Source of the DNA: Stieleria bergensis
Lineage (GTDB): Bacteria; Planctomycetota; Planctomycetia; Pirellulales; Pirellulaceae
Length of the DNA: 64,000 nt
Direction: 5' to 3'
Assembly (NCBI GenBank): GCA_007745635.1
Contig: CP036272.1
Span: 5,354,816-5,418,815 of the forward strand
The notes beneath the pieces were generated by a model. It saw nothing but the letters and a program-made list of their open reading frames with translations, ran no database searches and was not told the origin of the DNA. The stretch's first letter is position 1; each line of letters begins with the position of its first letter. Made by a program: the position numbers and the translations under genes. Below, in pieces: positions 19,949-29,877 of the stretch.

Positions 19949-21421
19949 ATGCTCGATTCCCACAGCGTCCTTCGTCAGATTTATGGCACCCCGCTGGGGC
20001 TGTTAACGGATCTCTACCAACTGACCATGGCACATGCTTATTGGAAGACCGGCGGAGCGGAGAGCGAAGCCGTTTTTCACCTGTTCTTTCGCAGCAATCC
20101 ATTTGGCGGTGGTTATGCGATCAGCGCCGGATTGGATCAGGTCATCGACTACTTCAATGACTATCAATTTGACGCCGCAGACGTTGCCTATCTGAGTGAA
20201 TTACGAGGCAACGACGACAAGCCGCTCTTTGAACCCGGATTCCTGACCCATTTAAAAGAGCTTCAACTGCAGTGTGATTTGGACGCGATCCCCGAAGGCA
20301 CGGTCGTGTTTCCACACCAGCCGCTGCTGCGTGTCCGGGGACCGTTGATCCAGTGCCAGCTCTTGGAGACGGCACTGCTAAACATCATCAACTTTCAGAC
20401 CTTGGTCGCAACAAAGGCCAGTCGCATCACCAGCGTCTGCGGTGACGACCCGGTGCTTGAATTTGGCTTGCGACGCGCTCAAGGAATCGACGGGGCGCTC
20501 TCGGCGAGCCGAGCGGCGTTCATTGGTGGCTGCGCCGCAACATCCAATGTCTTGGCTGGCAAACTGTTTGGCATCCCGGTCAAAGGCACACACGCCCACA
20601 GCTGGGTGATGTGTTTTGACAATGAGCGAGAAGCCTTTGAGACCTATGCCGACGCAATGCCCAACAACTGCGTGTTCTTGGTGGACACCTACGACACATT
20701 GCAAGGTGTTCGCCACGCGATAGACGTCGGCCAGCGCTTGAAAGAAAGGGGACACCAGATGGTCGGCATCCGGCTGGACTCTGGCGACTTGGCCTACCTA
20801 AGCATCGAGGCCCGCAAGTTACTCGATGAAGCAGGTTTTCACGACGCTGCAATCGTGGCCAGTAATGATCTTGATGAACAGATCATTCGCAGCTTGAAAG
20901 AGCAGGGCGCTCAGATCTCGGTCTGGGGCGTCGGCACCAAACTCTCGACCGCGTTTGACCAACCGGCACTCGGTGGCGTTTACAAGTTGAGCGCCATCAA
21001 ACCGACCGGTGGTCAGTGGCAACCGAAAACTAAGCTCTCTGAACAGGCGATTAAGACCTCCACGCCCGGCATTTTGCAAGTCCGCCGTTACTTCGATGAT
21101 CAAGGGGCACAAGCCGACATGATCTTTAACGAGTTGGATGGCGCATCGGACGATTGTGTCATGATCGATCCCCTGGACCCGACTCGGCGCAAAACCTTTG
21201 CCAGCGATCAGAAGCACGAGGACTTACTCACCCCCGTGTTCCGAAACGGAACACGGGTCTGCGAACGCATTTCCCTGGCGAAGATTCGAACTCGACGCGA
21301 GCAACAGTTACAACAGTTTCACAGCGGTATCCGCCGGCACACCTACCCGCACCAGTATCCGGTCGGACTGGAAACCAAACTGAACGAGTTGAAAACAAAC
21401 TTGATCCTGCAGGCACGGTAA
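19949..21421 (+). CDS. pncB: Nicotinate phosphoribosyltransferase
   Basis: The enzyme joins nicotinic acid and PRPP to give nicotinate mononucleotide in the Preiss-Handler route to NAD. The 490-residue protein has [16 protein letters not shown] at the N-terminus, [17 protein letters not shown] and [59 protein letters not shown] and [12 protein letters not shown] follow. All are characteristic of the family. ATG 19949 is preferred; the frame is open to 19799 but that part is poor in family similarity. It is the first gene of a cluster with an NrtR-like regulator and pncA, both in the same direction. Confidence 0.95.
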   Translation: MLDSHSVLRQIYGTPLGLLTDLYQLTMAHAYWKTGGAESEAVFHLFFRSNPFGGGYAISAGLDQVIDYFNDYQFDAADVAYLSELRGNDDKPLFEPGFLTHLKELQLQCDLDAIPEGTVVFPHQPLLRVRGPLIQCQLLETALLNIINFQTLVATKASRITSVCGDDPVLEFGLRRAQGIDGALSASRAAFIGGCAATSNVLAGKLFGIPVKGTHAHSWVMCFDNEREAFETYADAMPNNCVFLVDTYDTLQGVRHAIDVGQRLKERGHQMVGIRLDSGDLAYLSIEARKLLDEAGFHDAAIVASNDLDEQIIRSLKEQGAQISVWGVGTKLSTAFDQPALGGVYKLSAIKPTGGQWQPKTKLSEQAIKTSTPGILQVRRYFDDQGAQADMIFNELDGASDDCVMIDPLDPTRRKTFASDQKHEDLLTPVFRNGTRVCERISLAKIRTRREQQLQQFHSGIRRHTYPHQYPVGLETKLNELKTNLILQAR

Positions 21422-21507
21422 CCCGTGCCACCGACGGGCATTTCCAATGCCGCAGTCGCAAGCAGGAATTTGCCTCAGCAGGCCGCCCAACAATCGAATG
21501 GGAAACA

Positions 21508-22212
21508 GTGAACACCAGCTATCAGTATCCACGGCCTGCGCTGACCGTCGACTGTGTTGTCTTCGGGATTGGCGCTTCCGATGCGGCAACTCGAAAGTTG
21601 CAGGTACTGTTGATCCAGCGAGACCTGCCACCTTTTAAGAACGCCTGGGCGCTGCCCGGCGGCTTTGTTCGCATCAATGAGTCACTCGACCAAGCGGCGG
21701 CTCGGGAATTGCGTGAAGAGACCGGCCTGTCAAAGGTTTACCTAGAACAATTCCACACCTTTGGCGATCCGCAGCGAGATCCACGTGAACATGTGGTCTC
21801 GGTCGCCCACTTTGCGCTTGTGAATTTGTTTGACCACAAGGTGCTTGCTGCGACCGATGCTCGGGACGCAGATTGGTTTGATGCTGACCAGACGCCGAAA
21901 CTGGCCTTTGATCACCAACTGATTCTGACTTCCGCATGGCAGCGACTTCAGCAAGCGGTTCGCCAGCGGCCCATCGGCTTTGAACTACTGCCACGAGAAT
22001 TCACACTAACGCAATTGCAACAGCTTTATGAAGTGATCCTCAACCAGTCACTCGACAAACGAAACTTTCGCAAAAAGTTGCTGGCGATGGAATTGCTGAT
22101 CGATACACAGCGCAAACAAACCGGCGTTGCTCATCGAGCCGCAAAGTTGTACCGATTTGATCGAACCAAATACCAGCGACTTCAGAAAGCGGGATTCCAC
22201 TTTGAGCTCTAA
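21508..22212 (+). CDS. NrtR-like Nudix domain transcriptional regulator
   Basis: A 234-residue protein with an N-terminal Nudix fold and a C-terminal winged helix, the layout of NrtR regulators of NAD synthesis. The Nudix box is intact: after G-FVRIN-E come seven residues, then RELREETGL. NrtR proteins often lose these catalytic residues, so this one may also hydrolyse ADP-ribose or a similar nucleotide. The C-terminal part ([41 protein letters not shown]) is typical of the DNA-binding half. The start is taken as GTG 21508, because no in-frame ATG lies near the domain and the upstream frame overlaps pncB. Its position between pncB and pncA strongly supports control of these genes. Activator or repressor action is unknown. 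Confidence 0.85.
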   Translation: MNTSYQYPRPALTVDCVVFGIGASDAATRKLQVLLIQRDLPPFKNAWALPGGFVRINESLDQAAARELREETGLSKVYLEQFHTFGDPQRDPREHVVSVAHFALVNLFDHKVLAATDARDADWFDADQTPKLAFDHQLILTSAWQRLQQAVRQRPIGFELLPREFTLTQLQQLYEVILNQSLDKRNFRKKLLAMELLIDTQRKQTGVAHRAAKLYRFDRTKYQRLQKAGFHFEL

Positions 22213-22271
22213 TCGGATCACACACCGTTGTCGGTGCTTTCAGACCTTTTTTAACAGCCTGCAACCTTCCC

Positions 22272-22871
22272 ATGAACACTTTGATCCTTGTCGACCTGCA
22301 GTACGACTTCATGCCCGGCGGCAGCCTGGCTGTTCCCCAGGGCGACGAAGTCGTTGGCATTGCGAACAACTTGATGCCTCAGTTCGACCTGGTCATTGCG
22401 ACGCAGGACTGGCATCCCTCGGACCACTTGAGTTTTGCAAGTCAACATGCCGGCCAGGCTGTTGGCGACTTGATCCAGCTCGATGGGTTGCCGCAAGTTT
22501 TGTGGCCGGATCACTGCATTCAACAGACGCCCGGCGCACAACTGCACCACTCGCTTGAGCAGCAACGCATTCAACACATTGTCCAAAAAGGGACAGACAG
22601 AACCATCGACAGCTACAGTGGCTTTTTTGACAACGGCAGGCGTCAGGCAACCGGCCTGGGCGAACTGCTGCAACAGCATCAGGTCGATCAGGTGTCCGTA
22701 ATGGGACTGGCAACGGACTACTGCGTGAAATTCACGGCGTTAGACGCAGTGCGACTGGGACTAAACACCCAACTGATCCTGGCGGGCTGCCGAGGCGTCA
22801 ATTTGCAGCCGCATGACGTGCAGCAGGCCATCGAAGACATGCGCTCAGCGGGCGTCAGGATCCTGTCCTAA
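22272..22871 (+). CDS. pncA: Nicotinamidase
   Basis: Converts nicotinamide to nicotinic acid, feeding PncB. The 199-residue protein is a cysteine hydrolase of the isochorismatase fold. Catalytic Asp8 is in ILVDLQYDFMPGGSL, the Lys in VQKGTDRTIDSYSGF and the nucleophile Cys in MGLATDYCVKFTALDA. The metal site is formed by TQDWHPSDHLSF. It starts 59 nt after the Nudix regulator and is the last gene of the cluster. Confidence 0.96.
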   Translation: MNTLILVDLQYDFMPGGSLAVPQGDEVVGIANNLMPQFDLVIATQDWHPSDHLSFASQHAGQAVGDLIQLDGLPQVLWPDHCIQQTPGAQLHHSLEQQRIQHIVQKGTDRTIDSYSGFFDNGRRQATGLGELLQQHQVDQVSVMGLATDYCVKFTALDAVRLGLNTQLILAGCRGVNLQPHDVQQAIEDMRSAGVRILS

Positions 22872-22997
22872 TCGCGTCCAGGCGGGGCTTTTTCCGCCAA
22901 CCAAAAACCCCACCTTCAGCAGACACCACTCCGTCCACAATTGCTACAATGCAGGCGAGACTAGCAAGACACTCGTTTTCCTTGGCAGACAGTTGCG

Positions 22998-23951
22998 ATG
23001 GGCCGATCCGAGACTCGCAAAGAAAAGTTACGCAAACTGATGGGACGCCTGTCCGCAGTCGGCGCGTTCTCCAAAACACAAGCCAAAGCCCAATGTCCTG
23101 AGCTTTCGCCCCAATTCGTCAGCGTGGTGCTAGACGACTTGGTGCGTGAGGGAATCCTGGACCGCTACGGGACAAAGAGTGACGAAACATTTACGTGGCG
23201 AAACGCTCAAGTGCGAGTGGACCCTTCGCACTGGATTGAGCGCAAAGTGGAAGGCAACCAAGTTTTAGCTCAACCGGAACAGGAACGTCCTCGTGAAAAG
23301 CTGCTGGCCACCGGAGCAGAGCAGCTAAGCGATGCTGATTTGCTGGCCATTCTGATCCGAGTCGGCGTCAAAGGCGAATCGGCCATTCAGGCGGGTCAGC
23401 GACTGGCCCGAAGCTTCGAACAAAAGCTGTCTGACCTGCGACGGAGCTGCAAACAAGAATTACGAGACATCAGTCCCGCCGTCACGGTGACCAGTTACGC
23501 AGCGATTATGGCAGGCATCGAACTTGGCCGCCGGGTGGCGGACCACGAGATCAAGCAGCGTTGTGAACAGACGCCAATCACCAGCACTTCAGCGGCCGTG
23601 GAATTCTGTCAGACCGCTTTTGGCGGGCTGGCGCGCAGTGCGGTTCAAGAGGAGTTTCATATTGTCACGCTGAGCACCAAACACCTTCCCATCAATACAC
23701 ACCTCATCACACGAGGGACCTTGGACGCCAGTTTGGTGCACCCGCGTGAAGTCTTTCGGCCGGCGATCCGCGATTCGGCGGCCGCGGTGATTTTGGTGCA
23801 CAACCATCCCTCGGGCGACCCGACTCCCAGTCGCGAAGATTTCCAGGTCACTGACAGGCTGACCGAAGCTGGAAAGTTGATCGGGATTACGGTCTTGGAC
23901 CATATCGTCGTCGCCTCGCAGGCCTGCGTCAGCATCCGTGAGCTGAGCTGA
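22998..23951 (+). CDS. radC: RadC-family JAMM protein with N-terminal extension
   Basis: RadC proteins carry a JAB/MPN metalloprotease-like domain; their cellular role is still debated. The conserved core begins at RPREKLLATGAEQLSDADLLAILIRVG (helix-hairpin-helix part). It ends with the JAMM site EEFHIVTLSTKH and HNHPSGDPTPSREDF, so the metal ligands are present. About 75 residues precede the core (KLRKLMGRLSAVGAFSKTQA, FVSVVLDDLVREGILDRYG) and look like a winged helix-turn-helix, which is not usual for RadC. ATG 22998 is used, giving 317 residues. The stop codon lies inside the first unit of a 24-bp tandem repeat. RadC genes are often found on mobile elements, but nothing mobile was seen next to this one. 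Confidence 0.9.
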   Translation: MGRSETRKEKLRKLMGRLSAVGAFSKTQAKAQCPELSPQFVSVVLDDLVREGILDRYGTKSDETFTWRNAQVRVDPSHWIERKVEGNQVLAQPEQERPREKLLATGAEQLSDADLLAILIRVGVKGESAIQAGQRLARSFEQKLSDLRRSCKQELRDISPAVTVTSYAAIMAGIELGRRVADHEIKQRCEQTPITSTSAAVEFCQTAFGGLARSAVQEEFHIVTLSTKHLPINTHLITRGTLDASLVHPREVFRPAIRDSAAAVILVHNHPSGDPTPSREDFQVTDRLTEAGKLIGITVLDHIVVASQACVSIRELS

Positions 23952-24018
23952 ACTTGCGTTGCACTGATAAGCTGAACTTGCGTTGCACTGAGAAGCTGAA
24001 CTTGCGTTGCACTGAGAA
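23947..24018. repeat. 24-bp tandem repeat, 3 copies, after radC
   Basis: Three units of GCTGAACTTGCGTTGCACTG plus AKAA; only one position varies. The first unit contains the radC stop codon. Confidence 0.95.
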
Positions 24019-24168
24019 TTCGTTCCCAAGGCTCACTACGGCAAGATTTCTCGCCTCGAACACCTTCGCAAAACCGGCTGCCAGGGAGTATCATGCGAAC
24101 TTGTTGACGAAGGGAGTCGTTGACTTGTTAAAACCAGTCCTCTGTCTTCATTGTCTCGAAGTCCCGAA

Positions 24169-25890
24169 ATGCCTCTGTTTCGCTTGCGTTCGCTGAATGT
24201 CCGGTCACTGTTTATGGCTGCGTTGATTGCAATGGTCACCCTTGCAATCACAGCACTGGGCCCGCAACCGGTTTCTGTCGCACAACCGCCTACGGACAAA
24301 GCCACATCCACGGTGACAACGGATGCCGAGCCGGGGCATCGCGACGACGCCATGCGTGACCTGCAACAAGATGAAGCCAGTAACAACGTGCGTGCGTATG
24401 GACACTGGGGCGACCTGCCTGAGGGCTATAGCAATTGGACCAACCACACCAATCGCCTGGTCCCAATTTACACCTTCGGGATCACGCTTTCCTCCTTGCG
24501 TGAACAAGGCAGTGTGTATGCCGACCCCAAGCGATTGTCCGAATTAGCTCAACACCCCTCGAGCAATGAAAGCCTGAATCTGCAGGCAACCTATTATGAC
24601 CAGACGGATCTTTACCGCCTGCAAAAACACGCCGTCGAGCAAGGCTATAACAACATTGTCATGATTGTGTTTGATGGCATGGACTGGCAAACCACACGTG
24701 CGGCAGCCTTGTATCGCAATGGCGCCGATGTTTATCAAAGTGGTCGCGGGAGTGGACTTGCCTTTCAAGATGACTTTCACGTGGTGACGGATTTCAGCTC
24801 CATCGTCACCAGTGCGGCAGCCAGTGGCGCGAAAACGGATGTCGATGCGCAGCGTGTGCTCAGTGTCAAGCAATCCCATTACTTCGGCTACGACCCGCGT
24901 CTCGGTGGCCGGTGGGCTTGGTCGGAACGAGTCGGTGACCAATACATCGAAGGCCGTGATCGCTTACGTCCACACGCCGTGACCGATTCGGCATCCTCGG
25001 CGACATCCATGTTCAGTGGGATCAAAACCTACAACGGATCGATCAACTACACCGTTGATGGCGAACAAGTCACTCCGCTTGCTCGTGAGCTTCAGTCCGA
25101 GCAAGACTTCATGGTCGGACTGGTCACCAGCGTGCCAGTCAGTCATGCCACTCCAGCGGCGGCCTACGCCAATAATGTTGCCCGAAAAGACTATCAAGAC
25201 ATCGCCCGTGACCTGTTGGGACTTCCCTCGAGCGCCCATCGCGAGCATCCGCTCTCCGGTGTTGACGTGCTGCTGGGCGCTGGATGGGGTGACGAAACCA
25301 AAACCGACGCTCAGCAGGGCCAGAACTTTGCCAACGGCAACAAGTACATTCACCAAGCGGACGTGGAACAAGTCGACTTGCAAAACGGTGGTCGGTATCG
25401 CGTCGTCCAGCGACAAGCCGGTGTCGATGGCAGTCGCAGCTTGCTGAAAGCCGCTCAACAGGCTGCCGATAACGGTGATCGTCTGCTGGGACTGTTCGGG
25501 AACGCTGCGGGGCACTTGCCGTATTCAACAGCCGACGGCAATTTCAATCCTGCCGATGATCAACGCAAAGCGGAAACCGTGACGCAGGCAGACATTGATG
25601 AAAACCCCTCGCTCGCCGAGATGACCGAAGCGGCATTGACGGTGCTGGAACAATCGGTCGACGGGTTCTGGCTGCTGATCGAACCGGGCGATGTCGACTG
25701 GGCCAACCATGCCAACAACCTTGACAACAGTATCGGTGCCGTCTTCGAGGGCGAGAAGGCCTTCAAGAAAGTCGTCCAGTGGGCAGACGAAAACGAGACC
25801 TGGGATCACACGGCCATCATCATTACCGCTGACCACGGACACTACCTGGTCATCGACAAACCCGAAGCGATCGCCAACGCCGGCAAATAA
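24169..25890 (+). CDS. Secreted alkaline phosphatase (PhoA-type)
   Basis: The enzyme releases phosphate from organic monoesters in the periplasm or outside the cell. The 573-residue protein has a signal anchor (RSLFMAALIAMVTLAITALG). Family motifs are NNIVMIVFDGMDWQ (metal Asp), TDSASSATSMFSGIKTYNG (Ser nucleophile), PVSHATPAAAYANN, FWLLIEPGDVDWANHANN and IIITADHGHYLV, so the zinc and magnesium ligands look complete. It is longer than E. coli PhoA and resembles the marine PhoA-like branch. ATG 24169 is chosen; the TTG at 24151 is less likely. No Pho box could be identified with confidence. Confidence 0.92.
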   Translation: MPLFRLRSLNVRSLFMAALIAMVTLAITALGPQPVSVAQPPTDKATSTVTTDAEPGHRDDAMRDLQQDEASNNVRAYGHWGDLPEGYSNWTNHTNRLVPIYTFGITLSSLREQGSVYADPKRLSELAQHPSSNESLNLQATYYDQTDLYRLQKHAVEQGYNNIVMIVFDGMDWQTTRAAALYRNGADVYQSGRGSGLAFQDDFHVVTDFSSIVTSAAASGAKTDVDAQRVLSVKQSHYFGYDPRLGGRWAWSERVGDQYIEGRDRLRPHAVTDSASSATSMFSGIKTYNGSINYTVDGEQVTPLARELQSEQDFMVGLVTSVPVSHATPAAAYANNVARKDYQDIARDLLGLPSSAHREHPLSGVDVLLGAGWGDETKTDAQQGQNFANGNKYIHQADVEQVDLQNGGRYRVVQRQAGVDGSRSLLKAAQQAADNGDRLLGLFGNAAGHLPYSTADGNFNPADDQRKAETVTQADIDENPSLAEMTEAALTVLEQSVDGFWLLIEPGDVDWANHANNLDNSIGAVFEGEKAFKKVVQWADENETWDHTAIIITADHGHYLVIDKPEAIANAGK

Positions 25891-26104
25891 GCCCCGCCAG
25901 GTGATTCATCCACCGTTTTGGCGTTCGCCACGGTTCATCGACGGCCACGTCGTGAATCAAAAAACCGGCCCCAACAGCCAGCGGCGAATGAGACATCAGC
26001 CGTTTTGACTTCTGCATCGATTCGCCCGGCTGATGGAAAGCGGCTACAATGGAGCCGCTTGTGTGCCCTCCCTCCGCCCTCCTGCTTTTTCTTGCAGTGC
26101 TCCG

Positions 26105-28924
26105 ATGATGCCTTTGCAATCGCCCCGTCTGTGCCAGTTATTCGTCTTCTTGGCCGCTCTTTTTCCGGTATGCCAGTTGGCGTCCGCCGAACCAGAGGTC
26201 GACTACGCAAAAGACATCTATCCGATTCTGGAAACCCATTGCCTCGGCTGCCATAACAGCGATGAGGCAGACGGTGAATTGGTGATGGACGACTTTGCGG
26301 CCATGATGCGTGGAGGCGAAAAAGGCGTGGCATTGACCGCCGGCGAACCCAACAGCAGCCGAATGTTCCTGATGGTCAGCGGCAAGATGGATCCGGTCAT
26401 GCCGCCAGAGGATGCGGAGGGACTAAGCGACGAAGAACTGAAACTCATGGCAACCTGGATCGAACAGGGTGCCAAGGGCCCCAGTGGACCGATGCCGATT
26501 AAGCGCAGCCTGCGCACGCCGATCATCAAGGCCAATCAACAGGTCGCACAACCCATCACTGCGGCAACCCTTTCCACTGGCGGCGACTTGGTCGCTGTGG
26601 CTCGCTTTGCAACCGTTCACGTGATGCAGGGAGACGTTGAGTCTTCCATCCGTTTGAATGCGGACGACAAAGGCAAGATCAACTCACTGCAGTTTTCTCC
26701 GGACTCAAAAACCTTGCTCATGGGTTCGGGCCTGACGGGAGTCTACGGGCGCGCGGCGATCTACGACTGGAAATCTGGCCAGCTGGTCCAAGAATTCACC
26801 GTCGGTGGTGACACACTTTATGACGCGGTCTTTTCACCCGATGGCAACACCGTTGCGGCAGCCGGATACGATGCTGTGATTCGGCTTTGGGATGTTGCCA
26901 GCGGCAAGCAACTCGGCGAACTGAAGGGGCACAATGGAGCGATCTATGACCTGGAGTATTCGCCCGATGGCGCGGTACTGATCAGTGCCAGCGCCGATGA
27001 GACCGTCAAGGTCTGGAACCCGCAAACCATGCAGCGTCTGGACACGCTCAGCCAACCCGAAGGCGAAGTACTGGTCACCAAAGTCACCAAGGATGGCGCA
27101 CACATCTTGGCGGGCAGTGCTGACAATCGGATTCGCATTTGGCAACTCAAATCGAAAACAACCCCCGCCATCAATCCGCTCGTTGCGGCTCGCTTTGTTG
27201 ATGAATCTCCGGCCGTGGCGATGGACTTCACGCCCGATGGCAGGCAACTGCTGGCGGTCTTTGAATCTGGCAATGCCAAAGTCCTGAGCACCGTCGACTG
27301 GCAACCGGTCGCCTCGCTCGATCGCTTGCCTGATAGTGCCACCAGTGTCATGATTCGTCCTGATGGCGGCACGGCGTCGGCAGCCCTCATGAACGGCCAA
27401 CTGGCAACGATCACCTTGCCCACCGCCAGCGCAGGGCCCGATGACAAGCCTAAACAGCAAATCGCCAAAGTCTATCTGCCTTCCAGTGAGCCACTGTCCA
27501 TGTCGGAAGCCGAAGCTCGCCAGGCCGCGACCAAACAACCCGTGGAATCGGCACGCGGATCGATCCCGTTGCCCGGCCATAGCCTCGTCAATGGTCAACT
27601 GAGTGACAGGGGTGAAGTCGATTGGTATCAATGGGACTGCCATCAAGGCGAAGTCTGGGCAATCGATGTCGATAAAGCCTCCGGCAGTAAACTTGATCCG
27701 ATCGTGACCATCACGGACGTTGCCGGCAAACCGGTGATCCAAGTTCGCTTGCAGGCGATTCGCGATTCTTACTTTACCTTCCGTGGCAAGAACAGCGATC
27801 AAACGGACGACTTTCGTTTATTCAACTGGCAGGAACTTCAGCTCAATCAGTACCTGTATTCTGCCGGGGAAGTGACGCGACTAAAACTCCATCCGCGTGG
27901 CCCGGATTCAGGGTTCAACGTGTACCCAGGGCGTGGCAAACGCTGGACGTACTTTGGCACCAGCGGCGCCACACACGCGTTGGGCGAACCGGCCTACATC
28001 GTTCAGCCGATGGCTCCGGGTAGCGAGCCCATGGCCAATGGCTTGCCAACCTTTGACGTGCCCTATCAAAACGATGACGATCCGATGCGAATGGCGGGCA
28101 CCAATTCGCGTTTACTGTTCACGGCACCTAGCGATGGACCGTATCGCATCGCCGTGCGTGACACGCGTGGGGAAGGCGGCGAGAAATACGGCTATCAACT
28201 GAGAGTTCGTCCCGCCGAACCCAAGTTCAATCCGAAAGTCAGCGCGCTTAGCAAGGAACTCTTTCCGGGCACGGGTCGCGAGATCGGCGTCAGCGTGGAT
28301 CGCTTCGATGGCTTTGATGGCCCCGTCACATTTGAGATCGATGCGCTGCCCGATGGACTGATTAGTAACTTTCCGGTCACCATTGAATCCGGCCAGCAAT
28401 CTGCTCAGGCAGTTGTCTGGGCCACACCCGAGGCGGACGCCAAACTGCTATCTACCGAGGCAGCAGCGACGGCCAAAGTCACCGCGTGGGCGATGATCAA
28501 CGGCCAACGCATCGAAAAATCCGTCGGCGACCTGGGCAAGCTTGTGGTCTCTGCCAATGCACCCAAAGTTTCCGCGACGATCGCACGCACCAGCGATCCG
28601 GCGGATCAGAACGTGGCTCGTGACCTGTTGATTCAAATCCCCCGAGGTCAGACCGTTTCGGCACGAGTCGTGATTCAACGTGCCGAAGGGTTCAACGGCC
28701 AGGTCTCGTTTGGCAAGGAGTTCTCAGGTCGCAACCCCAGCCATGGTGTGTATGTCGACAATATCGGTCTCAATGGACTGCTGATCGTTGCCAACGCTTC
28801 CGAGCGAGAGTTCTTCTTGACGGCAGATCCAACGGCCACGCCGGGCAAACGTGCGTTCTTCCTGACGGCCGCTGTCGACGGTGGCTTGGCAACGCATCCT
28901 GTCACCGTTGAAGTGCTGCCGTAG
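26105..28924 (+). CDS. Planctomycete-type cytochrome c protein with WD40 repeats
   Basis: A 939-residue secreted protein. A signal peptide (LCQLFVFLAALFPVCQLASA) is followed by a cytochrome c-like domain. It has one heme motif, CLGCH, in DIYPILETHCLGCHN, and ends at MPPEDAEGLSDEELKLMATWIEQGA. About seven WD40-type blades follow (LYDAVFSPDGNTVAAAGYD, IYDLEYSPDGAVLISASAD, VAMDFTPDGRQLL). The C-terminal half holds beta-sandwich domains resembling PPC-type secretion modules (SIPLPGHSLVNGQLSDRGEVD). Genes of this type are numerous in Pirellulaceae, often beside DUF1501 or DUF1553 genes, which are absent here. The electron partner and substrate are unknown. Confidence 0.85.
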   Translation: MMPLQSPRLCQLFVFLAALFPVCQLASAEPEVDYAKDIYPILETHCLGCHNSDEADGELVMDDFAAMMRGGEKGVALTAGEPNSSRMFLMVSGKMDPVMPPEDAEGLSDEELKLMATWIEQGAKGPSGPMPIKRSLRTPIIKANQQVAQPITAATLSTGGDLVAVARFATVHVMQGDVESSIRLNADDKGKINSLQFSPDSKTLLMGSGLTGVYGRAAIYDWKSGQLVQEFTVGGDTLYDAVFSPDGNTVAAAGYDAVIRLWDVASGKQLGELKGHNGAIYDLEYSPDGAVLISASADETVKVWNPQTMQRLDTLSQPEGEVLVTKVTKDGAHILAGSADNRIRIWQLKSKTTPAINPLVAARFVDESPAVAMDFTPDGRQLLAVFESGNAKVLSTVDWQPVASLDRLPDSATSVMIRPDGGTASAALMNGQLATITLPTASAGPDDKPKQQIAKVYLPSSEPLSMSEAEARQAATKQPVESARGSIPLPGHSLVNGQLSDRGEVDWYQWDCHQGEVWAIDVDKASGSKLDPIVTITDVAGKPVIQVRLQAIRDSYFTFRGKNSDQTDDFRLFNWQELQLNQYLYSAGEVTRLKLHPRGPDSGFNVYPGRGKRWTYFGTSGATHALGEPAYIVQPMAPGSEPMANGLPTFDVPYQNDDDPMRMAGTNSRLLFTAPSDGPYRIAVRDTRGEGGEKYGYQLRVRPAEPKFNPKVSALSKELFPGTGREIGVSVDRFDGFDGPVTFEIDALPDGLISNFPVTIESGQQSAQAVVWATPEADAKLLSTEAAATAKVTAWAMINGQRIEKSVGDLGKLVVSANAPKVSATIARTSDPADQNVARDLLIQIPRGQTVSARVVIQRAEGFNGQVSFGKEFSGRNPSHGVYVDNIGLNGLLIVANASEREFFLTADPTATPGKRAFFLTAAVDGGLATHPVTVEVLP

Positions 28925-28953
28925 CCAAACGCGTCAAACCGCTGGCGATTCTT

Positions 28954-29862
28954 TCACGACGCACTGGTGATCCGATCCCATGCCTGACGCAGTTGCGTGT
29001 ACACGGGCCTTGGAGATGGCATCATCCGATCATCCACTTGACTGGCGAACCAAACCCCACAACTGGTCCCCGTCAAGATGACTTCATCGGCTTCGCGCAG
29101 TCGCTGGGTGTTCAATCGCCGAGTTAGAAACGGCAACTGCAACTCAGCGCAGAGCCTCTGCACCACTTGCAAGGAAACGCCTGGCAAGATCTGATCCGGC
29201 TGGGGAGAGAAAACGCTTCCTTGTTGGACCAACAAGACATTGGCGATTGCGGTTTCAGTCACCGTGCCATCGTGATCAACCAGCACACCGCTGGCCAGTG
29301 GATGAACCTGATGTGCTTGCTGATCGGCCAAGTAATAGTGCAGCCGAGAACGGACTTTGAGTCGACGATCCCAGCTGGCTGAGGGAGGTTGCTGCACATC
29401 CGTGATCACCAACGGCATGCCGTGCTCGATTCGCTGCTGCATGGCCCCCTGATCGATGCAATACAGATGCAGAATCAAGGTTGGCTGGGGCGCCGTCTGC
29501 GTGTCAGCGCCAGTCATCAAACTGCCAGTCATCAAACTGCCGGGCGAAGCCAAGAGCACGACCCCAAAGCTCGCTTGATTGGCGATCCAAGACTCATTGC
29601 GATCCATCAACTCAGAAATCAGCTGCTGCAATCCGGCCGCGGAGGGCAGCCCGCTGATCTTTAACGCATCGATGGTCCGTTGCCAACGCTGCAAGTGCAA
29701 CTCCGGTTGCCAGAGCTGGCCATGATAGACTCGCATCCGCTCCACTGCGCAAACACCATGGGTGAACGCAGGATCAGACAGCGGCAACGCCAGTTGATCG
29801 TCGGGAATCCAATCTCCGTTCAAGAATGCCAATGCAGACAACGCGATACCGTCCTTAACCAC
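28954..29862 (-). CDS. Class IV PLP-dependent aminotransferase
   Basis: Fold-type IV enzymes include branched-chain aminotransferase, D-amino acid transaminase and 4-amino-4-deoxychorismate lyase. The 302-residue protein has LNGDWIPDDQLALPLSD, GVCAVERMRVYHGQLW and the PLP lysine region RRLKVRSRLHYYLADQ. VTETAIANVLLV and LPGVSLQVVQRLCAEL follow, with an ADEVILTGTSCGVWF substrate-specificity loop. Which reaction it performs is not clear; a BCAT-like or lyase role is possible. The start is uncertain: the full frame begins at GTG 29862, but TTG 29841 has AAGGA upstream. A 15-bp duplication near 29516 gives SLMTGSLMTG. It ends the same minus-strand unit as the hydrolase gene 15 nt upstream. Confidence 0.82.
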   Translation of the reverse strand: MVKDGIALSALAFLNGDWIPDDQLALPLSDPAFTHGVCAVERMRVYHGQLWQPELHLQRWQRTIDALKISGLPSAAGLQQLISELMDRNESWIANQASFGVVLLASPGSLMTGSLMTGADTQTAPQPTLILHLYCIDQGAMQQRIEHGMPLVITDVQQPPSASWDRRLKVRSRLHYYLADQQAHQVHPLASGVLVDHDGTVTETAIANVLLVQQGSVFSPQPDQILPGVSLQVVQRLCAELQLPFLTRRLNTQRLREADEVILTGTSCGVWFASQVDDRMMPSPRPVYTQLRQAWDRITSAS

Positions 29863-29877
29863 GCTCCCATGAAGCGA

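Noticed and set aside
21154-21507. N-terminal extension of the Nudix regulator
   Set aside because: It lies mostly inside pncB in another frame and is not Nudix-like; GTG 21508 fits the domain start.
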